Positions 1 to 10,145 of a DNA stretch of 64,000 nucleotides are shown here, piece by piece (position 1 is the first letter of the stretch; the number at the start of each line of letters is the position of its first letter). A program made the position numbers and the translations under genes. The notes under the pieces are model-generated. The model ran no database searches. It saw only the letters and a program-made list of their open reading frames with translations, and was not told the origin of the DNA. The DNA lies in contig NZ_QZVR01000014.1 of the NCBI RefSeq assembly GCF_003660455.1, positions 1 to 64,000 on the forward strand, read 5' to 3'. Source of the stretch: Nocardioides ferulae (lineage in GTDB: Bacteria; Actinomycetota; Actinomycetes; Propionibacteriales; Nocardioidaceae).

Positions 1-690
1 TTCGAGGGCGAGGATGTCGGCGACCCGGTCGACCAGGGCGTCGAACCAGACCGCGTCGCCGGCGGTCACCTTGGCGATGATGTGGCGGAAGCCGTGTTCG
101 TCGGTCTTCGAGAGCTTGACGTAGCGCTCGTGGCGGGCACGTTCACGCCGTGATGCGTGGGCTTCGGGGTCGGCCTCGATGATCTTCGCGGCGACCAGGT
201 CGAAGACCTTGCCGGGTGCGACCCGGCCGATCGCTTTCGCGACCGCCCGGTCGACCAGCCCCACCTTGTCGGCGGGGAGGTTGCGGGTCATGACCGCGAC
301 CCGCCGCGCGATCCACGGCTCCGCAGCCAGGGCTTCCACGACCGCCCACGTCTTCGGGAGGCGGTGTTGGAGGTCGAGGGTGTCGGCGATCAGGGCTCGG
401 GCGGTGGCGGCGTGGGTGTGGCGGGCCATGCCGAGTTCGGCGATGCAGTGCTCGCGGAGCTCGGGGGTGCCGTCGCCGCCGGGTTGGGTCATCGGGTCGA
501 CCAGCCCGGCGAGCTCGCCGGCGGCTTCGCGGACCGGTTCACCGTGCAGGGTGGCCCAGTGGGCGGCGAGTCGCATTTCGGTGACTTCGGCGGCGCGGCG
601 GGTGGTCATGGTCTGGGTGGCCGCAGCCAGCGTGGCCCGTGCGTCGAGATCGGTGATCTCGTGCGGTTGGGGGTGCTGGCTGGTGGGCAT
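1..690 (-). CDS. DUF222 (13E12 repeat) HNH endonuclease-type protein, 3' end outside window
   Basis: Open reading frame running off the left edge; 230 codons are visible from an ATG. The visible part is the helical DUF222 region typical of 13E12-family proteins (Thr-Arg-Arg-Ala-Ala-Glu-Val near residue 30, then a long Ala/Arg/Asp-rich stretch ending in GDAVWFDALVDRVADILALE). The C-terminal HNH nuclease domain expected in this family would lie outside the window, so nuclease function is not shown here. These genes occur in many copies in actinobacterial genomes and their role is poorly known. A TAGACT -10-like hexamer lies six bases before the start codon. Confidence 0.8.
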   Translation of the reverse strand, partial: MPTSQHPQPHEITDLDARATLAAATQTMTTRRAAEVTEMRLAAHWATLHGEPVREAAGELAGLVDPMTQPGGDGTPELREHCIAELGMARHTHAATARALIADTLDLQHRLPKTWAVVEALAAEPWIARRVAVMTRNLPADKVGLVDRAVAKAIGRVAPGKVFDLVAAKIIEADPEAHASRRERARHERYVKLSKTDEHGFRHIIAKVTAGDAVWFDALVDRVADILALE

Positions 691-696
691 GGGTCT

Positions 697-702
697 AGTC
701 TA
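697..702 (-). promoter_or_regulatory. -10-like hexamer for the DUF222 gene
   Basis: TAGACT on the minus strand, six bases before the ATG at 690, placing a predicted transcription start at or next to the start codon (leaderless). No clear -35 was seen. Confidence 0.45.
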
Positions 703-736
703 GTCCGAACAGGTGTTCGAGACAAGGGTTGTGGTT

Positions 737-759
737 GGGGTTGTGGGTGGGTGTGGGGG
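737..759 (+). repeat. G-quadruplex-type motif
   Basis: Four G runs (4, 3, 3 and 5 bases) separated by loops of 4, 1 and 3 bases, within a longer G/T-rich stretch between the DUF222 gene and the DUF2007-like gene. It meets the simple G3+N1-7 pattern. Whether it folds in vivo is unknown. Confidence 0.5.
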
Positions 760-768
760 TCTCGGCAA

Positions 769-795
769 GCTCGACCACCGGAGGCTCGACCACCG
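769..795 (+). repeat. Direct repeat of GCTCGACCACCG
   Basis: Two exact 12-base copies at 769-780 and 784-795, three bases apart, in the intergenic region. The unit resembles short dispersed intergenic repeats seen in some Nocardioidaceae genomes; that link is from memory and is tentative. Confidence 0.5.
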
Positions 796-948
796 ATCGG
801 GTCCGATCGCCGCAAAGGCCCGGGTGAGTCGGCGTGTGTCGTCGGAGATCACGACCGGAGTCCGGACCGCTCCTGCTGCTCCCCGTCCCGATGGTTCGAC
901 CCGGTCCCGATGGCTAGGCTCACAGCGGCATCCCCGGAAGGAGTCGAC

Positions 949-1170
949 ATGGCAGAGCTGCTGCGCACCCAGGACCCCGCGCTGGTGTCGCTGGTCGAGG
1001 GACTGCTCGGCGAGGCGGGCATCGCGGTGCACGTCGCCGACCGCCACATGAGTGCGCTCGAGGGCGGCATCCTGCCCTTCCGGACCCGCCTGCTGGTGCC
1101 CGACGAGCAGGCGGCGGCCGCGCGGGAGCTGCTGGTCGACGCCGAGCTCGGCGACCTGCTCAGCTCCTAG
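949..1170 (+). CDS. DUF2007-like small protein
   Basis: 73 residues with a strong ribosome binding site (GGAAGGAG) just upstream. The pattern of an opening LLRTQDPALVSLVEGLLGEAGI, a central GG-x-L-P segment and a final helix ending in an acidic AELGDLLSS matches the DUF2007 family (putative signal-transducing domain), whose members are small ferredoxin-like-fold proteins of unclear role. There are no membrane segments or catalytic motifs. It is followed by a convergent MBL hydrolase six bases away, so it is probably monocistronic. Confidence 0.65.
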   Translation: MAELLRTQDPALVSLVEGLLGEAGIAVHVADRHMSALEGGILPFRTRLLVPDEQAAAARELLVDAELGDLLSS

Positions 1171-1176
1171 CCAGGA

Positions 1177-2085
1177 TCAGACCAGCGGCAGCCGCTTCTG
1201 CGAGCGGGGCAGCTGCGCGTAGCCGCGCTCGACCGCCTTCCGCAGGTGCTCCTGGGGCCAGGGCCACTCGGCGGCGTCGAGGGCCTGGTCGAGCTGCACC
1301 CCCCGCGACGCGAGGTCGCGGATCGTCTCGGCCACGACGCCGAGCAGACCGCGCTGCTCCTCGACGAAGTCCCGTCCGACCGGGGCGCCGTGGCCCGGCA
1401 CCACCACGCTGGAGTCGGTGGTGAGCGCCAGCACGACGTCGAGGCTCAGCGGCCAGTCCATCGGGAAGCAGTCGTCGCCGAGGCCCGGCACGGCCACGCC
1501 GTCGGTGGCCGTCTCCTCGACCAGGTCGCCGGCCAGCAGCACGTCGGCGTCCGGCACGCGCACGATCAGGTCGCCCTCGGTGTGACCGCGGCCCGGATGC
1601 ACCAGCTCGACGAACCGGTCGCCGAGGTCGAGGGCGAGCGCGGAGGAGAAGGTGTGGTCGGCGGGGACGATCTCGGTGGCGAACACCTCGTCGTGGTGCG
1701 GGTCCGCCGGGTCGCCATAGAGCTGCTCGCGGTCACGCAGCCCCGACGGCACGGTGTTCGCGGCCGCGACCTCGTGGGCGTGGATCGGCACGTCGCCGTA
1801 CGCCGCCCGGAAGGTGCCGTTGCCGAAGACGTGGTCGAAGTGCTCGTGGGTGTTCACCAGCGCCACCACCTCGCCGGCGCCGAGTCCGCGTACGTCGTCG
1901 ACCACCCGGCGGGCGGCTGCCGCCGAGGAGTGCGTGTCGACGACCAGCAGGCCGTCGCTGCCCCCGATCGCCGTCACGTTGACGTCCCACCAGGCGTAGC
2001 GGGCCACCCAGATCCGGTCGGCGACCTCGTGGAAGCCCGAGTCGGGGGCGGGGGCACGCTGGGACAGGTCGCTGGGGTCAGGCAT
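1177..2085 (-). CDS. MBL-fold metallo-hydrolase
   Basis: 302 residues. The metal-binding set of the metallo-beta-lactamase fold is complete: HEHFDH at residues 80-85, a later His in GRGHTEGD (168), an Asp in LLAGDLVEE (187) and a final His in VPGHGAP (232). It is therefore likely an active dinuclear-metal hydrolase. The substrate cannot be told from sequence; close relatives are annotated only as MBL-fold proteins (thioesterase, lactonase and other activities occur in the superfamily). It is transcribed away from hrcA, and its leaderless-type promoter (TAGCCT six bases before the ATG) abuts the CIRCE operator, so HrcA might affect it too; that is inference. Confidence 0.85.
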   Translation of the reverse strand: MPDPSDLSQRAPAPDSGFHEVADRIWVARYAWWDVNVTAIGGSDGLLVVDTHSSAAAARRVVDDVRGLGAGEVVALVNTHEHFDHVFGNGTFRAAYGDVPIHAHEVAAANTVPSGLRDREQLYGDPADPHHDEVFATEIVPADHTFSSALALDLGDRFVELVHPGRGHTEGDLIVRVPDADVLLAGDLVEETATDGVAVPGLGDDCFPMDWPLSLDVVLALTTDSSVVVPGHGAPVGRDFVEEQRGLLGVVAETIRDLASRGVQLDQALDAAEWPWPQEHLRKAVERGYAQLPRSQKRLPLV

Positions 2086-2091
2086 ACGCTC

Positions 2092-2097
2092 AGGCTA
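2092..2097 (-). promoter_or_regulatory. -10-like hexamer for the MBL-fold gene
   Basis: TAGCCT on the minus strand, six bases before the ATG at 2085. Seven bases separate it from the CIRCE operator. Confidence 0.45.
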
Positions 2098-2103
2098 GTA
2101 GCA

Positions 2104-2130
2104 TTGGCACTCAGTGCCACTGAGTGCCAG
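2104..2130 (+). promoter_or_regulatory. CIRCE operator (HrcA binding site)
   Basis: Inverted repeat TTGGCACTC, nine-base spacer, GAGTGCCAG, closely matching the CIRCE consensus TTAGCACTC-N9-GAGTGCTAA. It lies 35 bases before the hrcA start codon, as expected for autoregulation of the hrcA-dnaJ operon. Because it covers the ATG at 2124, that longer start can be dismissed. Confidence 0.92.
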
Positions 2131-2165
2131 GGCACCCGGCCGGACCGAGGGTGAGGAGGCGAGAA

Positions 2166-3179
2166 GTGCAGGAAGACCGCAAGCTCGCGGTGCTCCGCGC
2201 CATCGTCGAGGACTATGTCTCGACCGAGGAGCCGGTCGGCTCCAAGGCGCTGGTCGAGCGGCACCGGCTGGGGGTCTCCCCGGCCACGGTCCGCAACGAC
2301 ATGGCGGTGCTCGAGGACGAGGGCTACATCACCCAGCCGCACACCAGCGCCGGACGGGTCCCGACCGACAAGGGCTACCGCCTGTTCGTCGACCGGCTCA
2401 CCACCGTCAAGGCGATGACCACCGCCGAGAAGCGCGCGATCTCGACCTTCCTCGAGGGCGCCGTCGACCTCGACGACGTGGTCAACCGCTCGGTGCGCCT
2501 GCTCTCGCAGCTGACCCGGCAGGTCGCCGTCGTGCAGTACCCCACCCTCTCGCGCTCCACGGTGCGCCACATCGAGCTGGTGCTGCTCAGTCCCAACCGG
2601 CTGCTCGCCGTGCTCATCCTCAGCACCGGTCGGGTCGAGCAGCGCCTGGTCGAGCTGGCCGGCGAGATCACCGAGGACGAGCTCTCCGACCTGCGCAGCC
2701 GGGTCAACCGGGCAGCCATGGGCCAGACCATCGCCGCGGCCGCCCAGGCCCTGCGCGACATCGTGCCACCGGTCGACGGCGACACCATGAGGTCGGTGGT
2801 CGAGGTCCTCGTCGACGCGATGGAGGACCACCGCTCCGACGAGCGGATCGCCGTCGGCGGCGCCGCCAACCTGGCGCGCTACGGCGACAGCTTCGACTCC
2901 GCGGTGCGGCCGCTGCTCGAGGCGCTCGAGGAGCACGTCGTGCTGCTCAAGCTCCTCGGCGAGGCCCAGACCGGCGGCGCCGTGACCGTGCGGATCGGTC
3001 GAGAGGGCCCCTACGAGCAGCTCTCGTCGACCAGCGTCGTGGCCACCGGGTACGGTCCCCGGGACGAGGCGCTGGCCACGCTCGGCATCGTCGGGCCGAC
3101 CCGCATGGACTACCCCGGCACCATGGCCGCGGTGCGCGCCGTCGCCCGCTACGTCTCGCGCATCCTCGACGAGGGCTGA
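2166..3179 (+). CDS. hrcA: Heat-inducible transcription repressor HrcA
   Basis: 337 residues from a GTG preceded by a GGAGG ribosome binding site; an ATG 42 bases upstream lies inside the CIRCE element and is unlikely. The N-terminal winged helix is clear ([16 protein letters not shown] recognition helix and the [13 protein letters not shown] wing), followed by the GAF-like HrcA dimerisation domain with a conserved [10 protein letters not shown] block near residue 280. HrcA represses class I heat-shock genes by binding CIRCE and needs GroEL to stay folded (family knowledge). It is followed by dnaJ about 70 bases on, the usual actinobacterial hrcA-dnaJ2 pair. No groE genes are in this window. 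Confidence 0.96.
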   Translation: MQEDRKLAVLRAIVEDYVSTEEPVGSKALVERHRLGVSPATVRNDMAVLEDEGYITQPHTSAGRVPTDKGYRLFVDRLTTVKAMTTAEKRAISTFLEGAVDLDDVVNRSVRLLSQLTRQVAVVQYPTLSRSTVRHIELVLLSPNRLLAVLILSTGRVEQRLVELAGEITEDELSDLRSRVNRAAMGQTIAAAAQALRDIVPPVDGDTMRSVVEVLVDAMEDHRSDERIAVGGAANLARYGDSFDSAVRPLLEALEEHVVLLKLLGEAQTGGAVTVRIGREGPYEQLSSTSVVATGYGPRDEALATLGIVGPTRMDYPGTMAAVRAVARYVSRILDEG

Positions 3180-3250
3180 GTCCCACCCGCTCGCGCCCCA
3201 CGCGCTCTCCCGCCGATCTCCCCGCACCGACACCGCAGAAGGACCCATTC

Positions 3251-4441
3251 GTGAGCCAGGACCTGTACGACCTCCTCGGAGTCGCCCGCGACGCGGACGC
3301 CGACACGATCAAGAAGGCCTACCGGCGCCTGGCCCGCAAGCTGCACCCCGACGTCAACCCCGACCCGGAGACGCAGGAGAAGTTCAAGGAGGTCACCCGC
3401 GCCTACGAGGTGCTCTCCGACCCGCAGAAGCGGGCCGCCTACGACCGCGGCGGCGACCCGTTCGGCGGCGCCGGCGGCTTCGGTCAGGGGGCCGGGTTCT
3501 CCTTCACCGACATCATGGACGCCTTCTTCGGTGGCTCGGCCGGCGGCGCGGCGTCCGGACGCGGTCCCCGGCCGAGGGTACGCCGCGGCCAGGACGCCCT
3601 GATCCGGCTCGAGGTCGACCTCGCCGAGGCCGCCTTCGGCGTGACCCGCGAGCTCAAGGTCGACACCGCGGTGCTGTGCACCACCTGTCACGGCGAGGGG
3701 GCCGCGCCCGGCACTCACCCGGTGCCGTGCGAGACCTGCCGTGGGGCCGGCGAGGTGGCCCAGGTGCAGCGCTCGTTCCTCGGCGAGATCCGCACCCTGC
3801 GGCCCTGCCCGGCCTGTCGCGGCTTCGGCTCGGTGATCCCCGAGCCCTGCCGGGAGTGCTCCGGCGACGGCCGGGTGCGCTCACGGCGCAACCTGACGGT
3901 CAAGATCCCGGCCGGCGTCGACACCGGCACCCGGGTCCAGCTCGCCGAGCAGGGCGAGGTGGGCCCCGGCGGCGGGCCCGCCGGTGACCTCTACGTGGAG
4001 ATCCACGTCGCCGAGCACCCCACCTTCACCCGGCAGGGCAACGACCTGCACTGCATGGTGGCGCTGCCGATGTCGGCGGCCGCCCTCGGCACCACGCTGA
4101 CCATGCCGACGCTCGAGGCCGACGTGGCCGCGGCGACCGCCGAAGGCGGCGGCACGCCCGATGCCGCGCTCGAGACCTCCTTCGAGCTGGAGGTCCGCCC
4201 CGGCACCCAGTCCGGCACCCAGCAGGTGCTGCGTGGCCGCGGCGTCCCCGGACTGCGTGGTGGCCGCGGCGACCTGGTGGTCACCATCGCCGTCGAGACC
4301 CCGACCCGGCTCGACGCCCGCCAGGAGGAGCTGCTGCGCGAGCTCGCCGCCCTGCGCGGCGAGGAGCAGCCCGACGGTCAGGTCAAGCCGGGCTCGAAGT
4401 CGGTGTTCGGCCGGCTGCGCGACGCGCTGAACGGACACTGA
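3251..4441 (+). CDS. dnaJ: Chaperone protein DnaJ (DnaJ2 type)
   Basis: 396 residues from GTG. An N-terminal J domain has HPD at residues 32-34 (DnaK ATPase stimulation), then a Gly/Phe-rich linker ([14 protein letters not shown]), four CxxCxGxG zinc repeats (starting [32 protein letters not shown]) and two substrate-binding beta domains. This is a full-length type I Hsp40. The larger open frame running in from upstream is read-through of the hrcA region. It is paired with hrcA, so it should be heat induced through CIRCE. A segment of about 20 residues between the C-terminal domains ([17 protein letters not shown]) is a longer insert than in E. coli DnaJ. Confidence 0.96.
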   Translation: MSQDLYDLLGVARDADADTIKKAYRRLARKLHPDVNPDPETQEKFKEVTRAYEVLSDPQKRAAYDRGGDPFGGAGGFGQGAGFSFTDIMDAFFGGSAGGAASGRGPRPRVRRGQDALIRLEVDLAEAAFGVTRELKVDTAVLCTTCHGEGAAPGTHPVPCETCRGAGEVAQVQRSFLGEIRTLRPCPACRGFGSVIPEPCRECSGDGRVRSRRNLTVKIPAGVDTGTRVQLAEQGEVGPGGGPAGDLYVEIHVAEHPTFTRQGNDLHCMVALPMSAAALGTTLTMPTLEADVAAATAEGGGTPDAALETSFELEVRPGTQSGTQQVLRGRGVPGLRGGRGDLVVTIAVETPTRLDARQEELLRELAALRGEEQPDGQVKPGSKSVFGRLRDALNGH

Positions 4442-4467
4442 GCCGGCAGCCGCCGAGCGGAGCCGCC

Positions 4468-5208
4468 ATGTCCCTGCCCGTGCATCTGGTCCCGTCGCTG
4501 GCCGGTGTCGCCGTCGGCGACCCGGTGAGCGTCGAGGGCGACGAGGCCCACCACGCCGTCGCCGTGCGCCGGCTGCGGGTCGGCGAGCAGGTGGTGCTGA
4601 CCGACGGTGCCGGCACGTCGGCGCGCTGCGAGGTCACCGCCACCGGCAAGCGGGTCTTCACCGGCCGGGCCGTCGAGGTGTCCGTCGACGCCGCCCCGGC
4701 GCCGGAGGTCGTGGTCGTCCAGGCCCTGCCCAAGGGCGACCGCGGGGAGCTCGCGGTCGAGGTGCTCACCGAGGTCGGTGTCGCCCGCATCGTGCCGTGG
4801 GCCGCGGCCCGGTCGGTCGCGGTGTGGAAGGGAGAGCGCGCGGTGAAGTCGCTGGCCCGCTGGCGCGCGACCGCCCGGGAGGCGGCCAAGCAGGCGCGCC
4901 GCTCGTGGCTGCCGGAGGTCGACCCGCTGGCCGGCACCGACGACGTGGTCGCCCTGCTCGCCGGCGCCGACCTCGCCGTCGTGCTGCACGAGGACGCCTC
5001 CGGCCCGCTCGCCGCGCTCACGGTCCCGACGGCCGGCCGGATCGTCGTCGTGGTCGGTCCCGAGGGTGGTCTCACCGGCGACGAGGTCGCTGCCTTCGCC
5101 GCCGCCGGCGCCCACCCGGTACGCCTGGGCAGCGAGGTGCTGCGTACCTCCACCGCCGGGCTGGCGGCGACCGCCGCCCTGCTCGCCCGCACCACCCGCT
5201 GGGGCTGA
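4468..5208 (+). CDS. rsmE: 16S rRNA (uracil-1498-N3)-methyltransferase
   Basis: 246 residues, the usual length for RsmE, which methylates N3 of U1498 in 16S rRNA using S-adenosylmethionine. An N-terminal PUA-like part (VEGDEAHHAVAVRRLRVGE) precedes a SPOUT knot with GPEGGLTGDE and the deep-knot segment RLGSEVLRTSTAG. The normally seen LRTETA is LRTSTA here, a mild change. It lies 27 bases after dnaJ and is likely co-transcribed; the hrcA-dnaJ-rsmE order is conserved in Actinobacteria. Confidence 0.95.
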   Translation: MSLPVHLVPSLAGVAVGDPVSVEGDEAHHAVAVRRLRVGEQVVLTDGAGTSARCEVTATGKRVFTGRAVEVSVDAAPAPEVVVVQALPKGDRGELAVEVLTEVGVARIVPWAAARSVAVWKGERAVKSLARWRATAREAAKQARRSWLPEVDPLAGTDDVVALLAGADLAVVLHEDASGPLAALTVPTAGRIVVVVGPEGGLTGDEVAAFAAAGAHPVRLGSEVLRTSTAGLAATAALLARTTRWG

Positions 5209-5225
5209 TCAGCCGGGCGCCGTGG

Positions 5226-6161
5226 TCACTGCACCACGATCGTCTTGGTGTCCTCGGTGGGGCCGCCGCCCTCGCCGCCCGACGGGTCGTCGGTCATCGC
5301 CACGAAGGTGTACTCGCCCGGGGCGAGCCCGGAGAGGTCGATCTCGGTCTCCCAGGGGTAGAGCTTGTCCATCCAGCCCTCGGCGGTGCTGAAGCCCTTC
5401 TTCACGACCGTGCCGGAGGCGTCGCGGACCTGCCAGGGGACCGTGGCCTCGAAGCTGCTCGCGACGCCGTGGGCGTGGACGGTGCCGCTGACCGTCGCGC
5501 CCTCCTCGGGGGCGGTCACGTTCACGAACGCCAGGACGTCGAGCTGCGGCGCCTGCTGCATCCCGCTGCCGCTGTCGACACCGAGCAGCATCGCCGGCTC
5601 GCCGTCCAGCACCGTGCGCATCGGCGCGCGTTCCTGCTGGACGCCCTGCAGCGTGTAGACGAGCGCCTGCACGGCCAGCCGGGCCTCCTGGCGGCTCATC
5701 CCCGCCGGCCGCTCGGTCCAGGACGCGTCCGGCAGCTCCACGACCAGCTCGCCGCCGTCGTAGGTCACCGCGGCGAGCTCACCGCCGGCGGGGAACGGGC
5801 TGCGGTAGTCGGGGTCGATCGGGTCGCCCGACGTCACGACGGCCGCCGCTCGGGCCAGCGGGTCGTCGGCGCCGACCCGGTGGAACTCGCGGAACAGGCG
5901 GGGACCGATCGGGGTGTCGCCGAGCAGGTAGACCGGCACGGTCGTCTGTTCCGTGCCCGGGTCGTCCGAGCTCGCGGGGTCGTCGGCCGTGGGGTCCTCG
6001 CTCGGGTCGGCGCCCTGGCCCGGGTCGGCGGCGCCGCTGCTGCCGCCGTTCACGGGCGTCGGGTCCTCCGCGCGCGAGTCGTCCTCGCCGCACCCGCTGA
6101 CTGCGGCGAGCGCCAGCATGGCGGTGAGGGCGAGTGAGACGGTGCGGCTTCTGACGGTCAT
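5226..6161 (-). CDS. GerMN/Gmad2-domain lipoprotein
   Basis: 311 residues. The signal peptide ends in a lipobox (LAAVSGC, Cys near residue 25), followed by an Asp/Pro/Ser/Gly-rich linker, a GerMN-type domain (VPVYLLGDTPIGPRLFREF through the ELVVELPD region) and a C-terminal immunoglobulin-like Gmad2 domain (ISGTVHAHGVASSFE-type pattern, ending in ETEIDLSGLAPGEYTF). Such proteins are anchored outside the membrane and resemble spore-germination accessory proteins, but in non-sporulating Actinobacteria their role is unknown. The start was chosen at the ATG that begins the signal peptide; the longer frame upstream has no such signal. Convergent with rsmE. Confidence 0.8.
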   Translation of the reverse strand: MTVRSRTVSLALTAMLALAAVSGCGEDDSRAEDPTPVNGGSSGAADPGQGADPSEDPTADDPASSDDPGTEQTTVPVYLLGDTPIGPRLFREFHRVGADDPLARAAAVVTSGDPIDPDYRSPFPAGGELAAVTYDGGELVVELPDASWTERPAGMSRQEARLAVQALVYTLQGVQQERAPMRTVLDGEPAMLLGVDSGSGMQQAPQLDVLAFVNVTAPEEGATVSGTVHAHGVASSFEATVPWQVRDASGTVVKKGFSTAEGWMDKLYPWETEIDLSGLAPGEYTFVAMTDDPSGGEGGGPTEDTKTIVVQ

Positions 6162-6381
6162 GGCTCCATCCTTGGGGGATGCGGACGCCGACTCCACCAC
6201 CCGGCCGCGCGTGTCGGGGAGACAAACGGCGCGTGGGGCAGGTCGCGGGCGTCGGGGCTGGTGCGGTTGCATGGGTCGCACGGTGGGACGTGCGGCGCCC
6301 GCGCCCGGTTGAGGCCGGCGCCCGAGCGAGACCGAACCGTGATGCTTGACCTCACCAGGCACACCGACCCGAGGAGACCAG

Positions 6382-6750
6382 ATGCCCCCGACCAGCCCGC
6401 CCGGAGCCCGCGAGGACGACTGTCTGTTCTGCAAGATCGTCGCCGGTGAGGTGCCCGCCGACGTGGTGCTCGAGACCGAGCAGGTGCTCGCGTTCCGCGA
6501 CATCAACCCCCAGGCCCCCACGCACGTCCTCGTGGTGCCGCGGGCCCACCATCCCCACGCCGCCGCCACGGCCGGCGCGGACCCGGCGGCGATGGCGGCG
6601 CTGGTCGCCGCGGCCGCGGAGATCGCCCGCCTTGACGGCCACGAGGACTACCGGCTGGTCTTCAACACCGGCGCCGGCGTCGGCCAGACCGTCTTCCACA
6701 CCCACCTGCACGTGCTGGCCGGTCGGCCGATGACCTGGCCGCCCGGCTGA
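6382..6750 (+). CDS. HIT family nucleotide-binding protein (HinT-like)
   Basis: 122 residues, with GAGGAG six bases upstream of the ATG. It carries CLFCKIVAGEVPADVV at the start and the histidine triad QTVFHTHLHVLAG near residue 108 (His-x-His-x-His). HIT proteins of this branch are purine nucleotide phosphoramidases. An ATG 36 bases upstream is in frame but has a poorer ribosome binding site. In other Actinobacteria a HIT gene also sits between rsmE and phoH. Confidence 0.93.
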   Translation: MPPTSPPGAREDDCLFCKIVAGEVPADVVLETEQVLAFRDINPQAPTHVLVVPRAHHPHAAATAGADPAAMAALVAAAAEIARLDGHEDYRLVFNTGAGVGQTVFHTHLHVLAGRPMTWPPG

Positions 6751-6769
6751 GCCGGAGCGTTCTGCAGCC

Positions 6770-7084
6770 TCACCCGCCGAGCACGGCGCCCACGACCCGG
6801 GCGAGGTCGCCGAGCACCGGGAGCGCGAAGACCCCGAGCAGCACCCAGGCGGTGAGCCGGTGCAGTCGCTTGCCAGGGTCGAGGGCGCCCGCGAAGTCCA
6901 GCAGGGCTCCCTCCTGCGTGTGGTGGGTCAACCCCGACCGGCGGGCGTGCGCCGGCAGGTGCGAGCCGGGGAACCAGGCCGGCTCGAGCCCCGGGTCGTG
7001 GAAGTCGCCGTCACGCTCCCAGTCCCAGTCCTCGCCGAAGTCGGGCTCCCGGTCGCCGGGCGGAGTCCCAGGAGGACCGGTCAT
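6770..7084 (-). CDS. Small protein with C-terminal membrane segment
   Basis: 104 residues: an acidic, Asp/Trp-rich N-terminal half (EPDFGEDWDWERDGDF) and one or two hydrophobic segments at the C-terminus (LTAWVLLGVFALPVLGDLARVVGAVLGG). Family not recognised. A TACCGT hexamer lies six bases before the ATG, so the transcript may be leaderless. The central TRP-x-PGSHLP and DPGKRLHRL stretches look conserved-type rather than low complexity. Convergent with the HIT gene. Confidence 0.6.
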   Translation of the reverse strand: MTGPPGTPPGDREPDFGEDWDWERDGDFHDPGLEPAWFPGSHLPAHARRSGLTHHTQEGALLDFAGALDPGKRLHRLTAWVLLGVFALPVLGDLARVVGAVLGG

Positions 7085-7090
7085 GGCGAC

Positions 7091-7096
7091 ACGGTA
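7091..7096 (-). promoter_or_regulatory. -10-like hexamer for the small membrane protein gene
   Basis: TACCGT on the minus strand, six bases before the ATG at 7084. Confidence 0.4.
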
Positions 7097-7225
7097 CGCG
7101 GCGCACGGCGGGCGTGCCGCCGGTCCGGAACAACCCGGTGGGAGGCATCGTTGCCAGTGCGTAGCATTGAGAGCCACTCGTCATCAACCGCACCCCACCA
7201 GGAAGGGTCGCCCGCCCGGGCCTCC

Positions 7226-8307
<1,082 letters not shown>

Positions 8308-8311
<4 letters not shown>

Positions 8312-8799
8312 GCATCGAGATCCTCAACGAGTCGGGCCTCGAGCTCGACGTGCGCCGGCTCGCCGAGCTGAGCCGGTTCGTGATGGACCGGATGCGGGTG
8401 CACCCGATGGCCGAGCTGTGCATCAAGGCCGTCGACGAGGCCACCATCGCCGAGCTCAACGAGCAGTGGATGGACAAGGAGGGCCCCACCGACGTGCTGG
8501 CCTTCCCGATGGACGAGCTGCGGCCCGGCCTGGTCGACGAGGACCCCGAGGAGGGGGTGCTCGGCGACCTGGTGCTGTGTCCCGAGATCGCCGGCCGTCA
8601 GGGCGAGACGGCCGGCCACGGCCGCGAGGCCGAGATCGAGCTGCTGACCGTGCACGGCATCCTGCACCTGCTCGGCTACGACCACGCCGAGCCCGAGGAG
8701 CACCGCGAGATGTTCGGCCTGCAGGATCAGCTGCTCACCGCCTGGCGCTCGCGCGCCGGCGACGAGGACGCCGCCGACGCGTCCACGCCGGCACCGTGA
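8308..8799 (+). CDS. ybeY: Endoribonuclease YbeY (rRNA maturation)
   Basis: 163 residues from a GTG overlapping the phoH stop codon. The UPF0054 zinc signature is intact: HGILHLLGYDHAEPEEH (H-x3-H-x5-H), near residues 117-133. YbeY is a metal-dependent RNase involved in 16S rRNA 3' processing and ribosome quality control. Translationally coupled to phoH upstream and to the CorC-like gene downstream (GTGA overlap), the standard actinobacterial arrangement. Confidence 0.95.
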
Positions 8800-10145
8800 G
8801 CGCCTTCGAGGTCTGGCTGGTGGCCAGCGTCGCGGCGCTGGTGCTGCTGGCCGGGCTGTTCTCGGCCGCCGAGGCCGCGCTGGCGTCGTTCTCCCATGCG
8901 CGGGCCGAAGAGCTGAAGGCCGAGGGACGGGCCGGGTCGACCCGGCTGTTGACCCTGCTCGACGACCCGCCGCGCTACCTCAACACCGCGCTGTTCCTGC
9001 GGTTGCTGTGCGAGGTCTCCGCGATCGTGGTCCTCGCGCTCCAGGTCGAGGACTGGTACTCCGACCGTTGGTGGCCCAGCCTGCTCACCACGGTCGGCGC
9101 GATGCTGGTGGTCTCGTTCGTCGTGGTCGGGGTCGCGCCGCGCACCCTGGGCCGTCAGCACTCCGAGACGGTGGCGCTCGCCTCGGCGGCGCCGCTGGCC
9201 GCGATGACGCGCGTGCTGGGCCCGCTGCCGAAGCTGTTGATCCTGGTCGGCAACGCGATCACGCCGGGGCCGGGATTCCGTGAGGGTCCGTTCTCCACCG
9301 AGACCGAGCTGCGCGAGATGGTCGACTTCGCCGAGGCGTCCGCGGTGATCGAGTCCGACGAGCGCCGGATGATCCACTCGGTCTTCGAGCTCGGCGACAC
9401 CATCGCCCGCGAGGTGATGGTGCCGCGCAACGACGTGGTCTACATCGAGCGCTACAAGAACCTGCGCCAGACGCTCTCGCTGTTCCTGCGCAGTGGCTTC
9501 TCCCGGGTGCCGGTGATCGACGACAACCTCGACGACGTGGTCGGCTTCGCCTACCTCAAGGACATCGTGCGCCGTGACTTCGAGGCCCCCGACGTCGAGT
9601 TCACCCAGCACATCGACGAGGTCATGCGGCCGGCATACTTCGTGCCCGAGTCCAAGCCGGTCGACGAGCTGCTGCGCGAGATGCAGGCGAAGCGGCAGCA
9701 CATCGCCGTCGTCGTCGACGAGTACGGCGGCACGGCGGGTTTGGTCACGATCGAGGACGTGCTGGAGGAGATCGTCGGCGAGATCACCGACGAGTACGAC
9801 GAGGAGCAGGTCGCCGTCGTGCAGATCGACGACGACACCGCTCGGGTCTCGTCGCGCTACCCGATCGACGACCTCGACGAGCTGTTCGGCTTCGACGTCG
9901 ACGAGGAGGACGTCGACAGCGTCGGCGGCCTGATGGCCAAGCACCTCGGCCGGGTGCCGATCCCCGGCTCGGCGGTCGAGGCGCACGGCCTGCGGTTCGA
10001 GGCGGAGGGGCCGTCGGGGCGCCGCAACAAGGTCGGCACCGTCCTGATCCGCCGGGTGGTGGAAGCGGCCGGCACGGATGCCGGCGACGCCGACACCAAC
10101 CGGTCCGACGCCACCGGACCTGTCGAGGAGCCCGTCCGTGACTGA
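8796..10145 (+). CDS. CNNM/CorC family transport protein (hemolysin C-like)
   Basis: 449 residues from GTG. The N-terminal DUF21 (CNNM) membrane domain has about four hydrophobic segments (the first is [20 protein letters not shown]), followed by two CBS domains (near [12 protein letters not shown] and [15 protein letters not shown], ending [19 protein letters not shown]) and a C-terminal CorC/HlyC domain. Family members are linked to magnesium export and tolerance; the older name hemolysin is misleading. It overlaps ybeY by four bases and the next gene by eight, so it belongs to one operon running from phoH towards the cytidine-deaminase-like gene. Confidence 0.9.
   Translation: MSAFEVWLVASVAALVLLAGLFSAAEAALASFSHARAEELKAEGRAGSTRLLTLLDDPPRYLNTALFLRLLCEVSAIVVLALQVEDWYSDRWWPSLLTTVGAMLVVSFVVVGVAPRTLGRQHSETVALASAAPLAAMTRVLGPLPKLLILVGNAITPGPGFREGPFSTETELREMVDFAEASAVIESDERRMIHSVFELGDTIAREVMVPRNDVVYIERYKNLRQTLSLFLRSGFSRVPVIDDNLDDVVGFAYLKDIVRRDFEAPDVEFTQHIDEVMRPAYFVPESKPVDELLREMQAKRQHIAVVVDEYGGTAGLVTIEDVLEEIVGEITDEYDEEQVAVVQIDDDTARVSSRYPIDDLDELFGFDVDEEDVDSVGGLMAKHLGRVPIPGSAVEAHGLRFEAEGPSGRRNKVGTVLIRRVVEAAGTDAGDADTNRSDATGPVEEPVRD

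Noticed and set aside
2124..3179. hrcA start at the ATG inside CIRCE
   Set aside because: The ATG lies within the operator; the GTG at 2166 has GGAGG at proper distance and fits family length.
2114..4441. 775-residue frame fusing the hrcA region to dnaJ
   Set aside because: The first part reads hrcA out of frame; dnaJ has its own start with a ribosome binding site at 3251.
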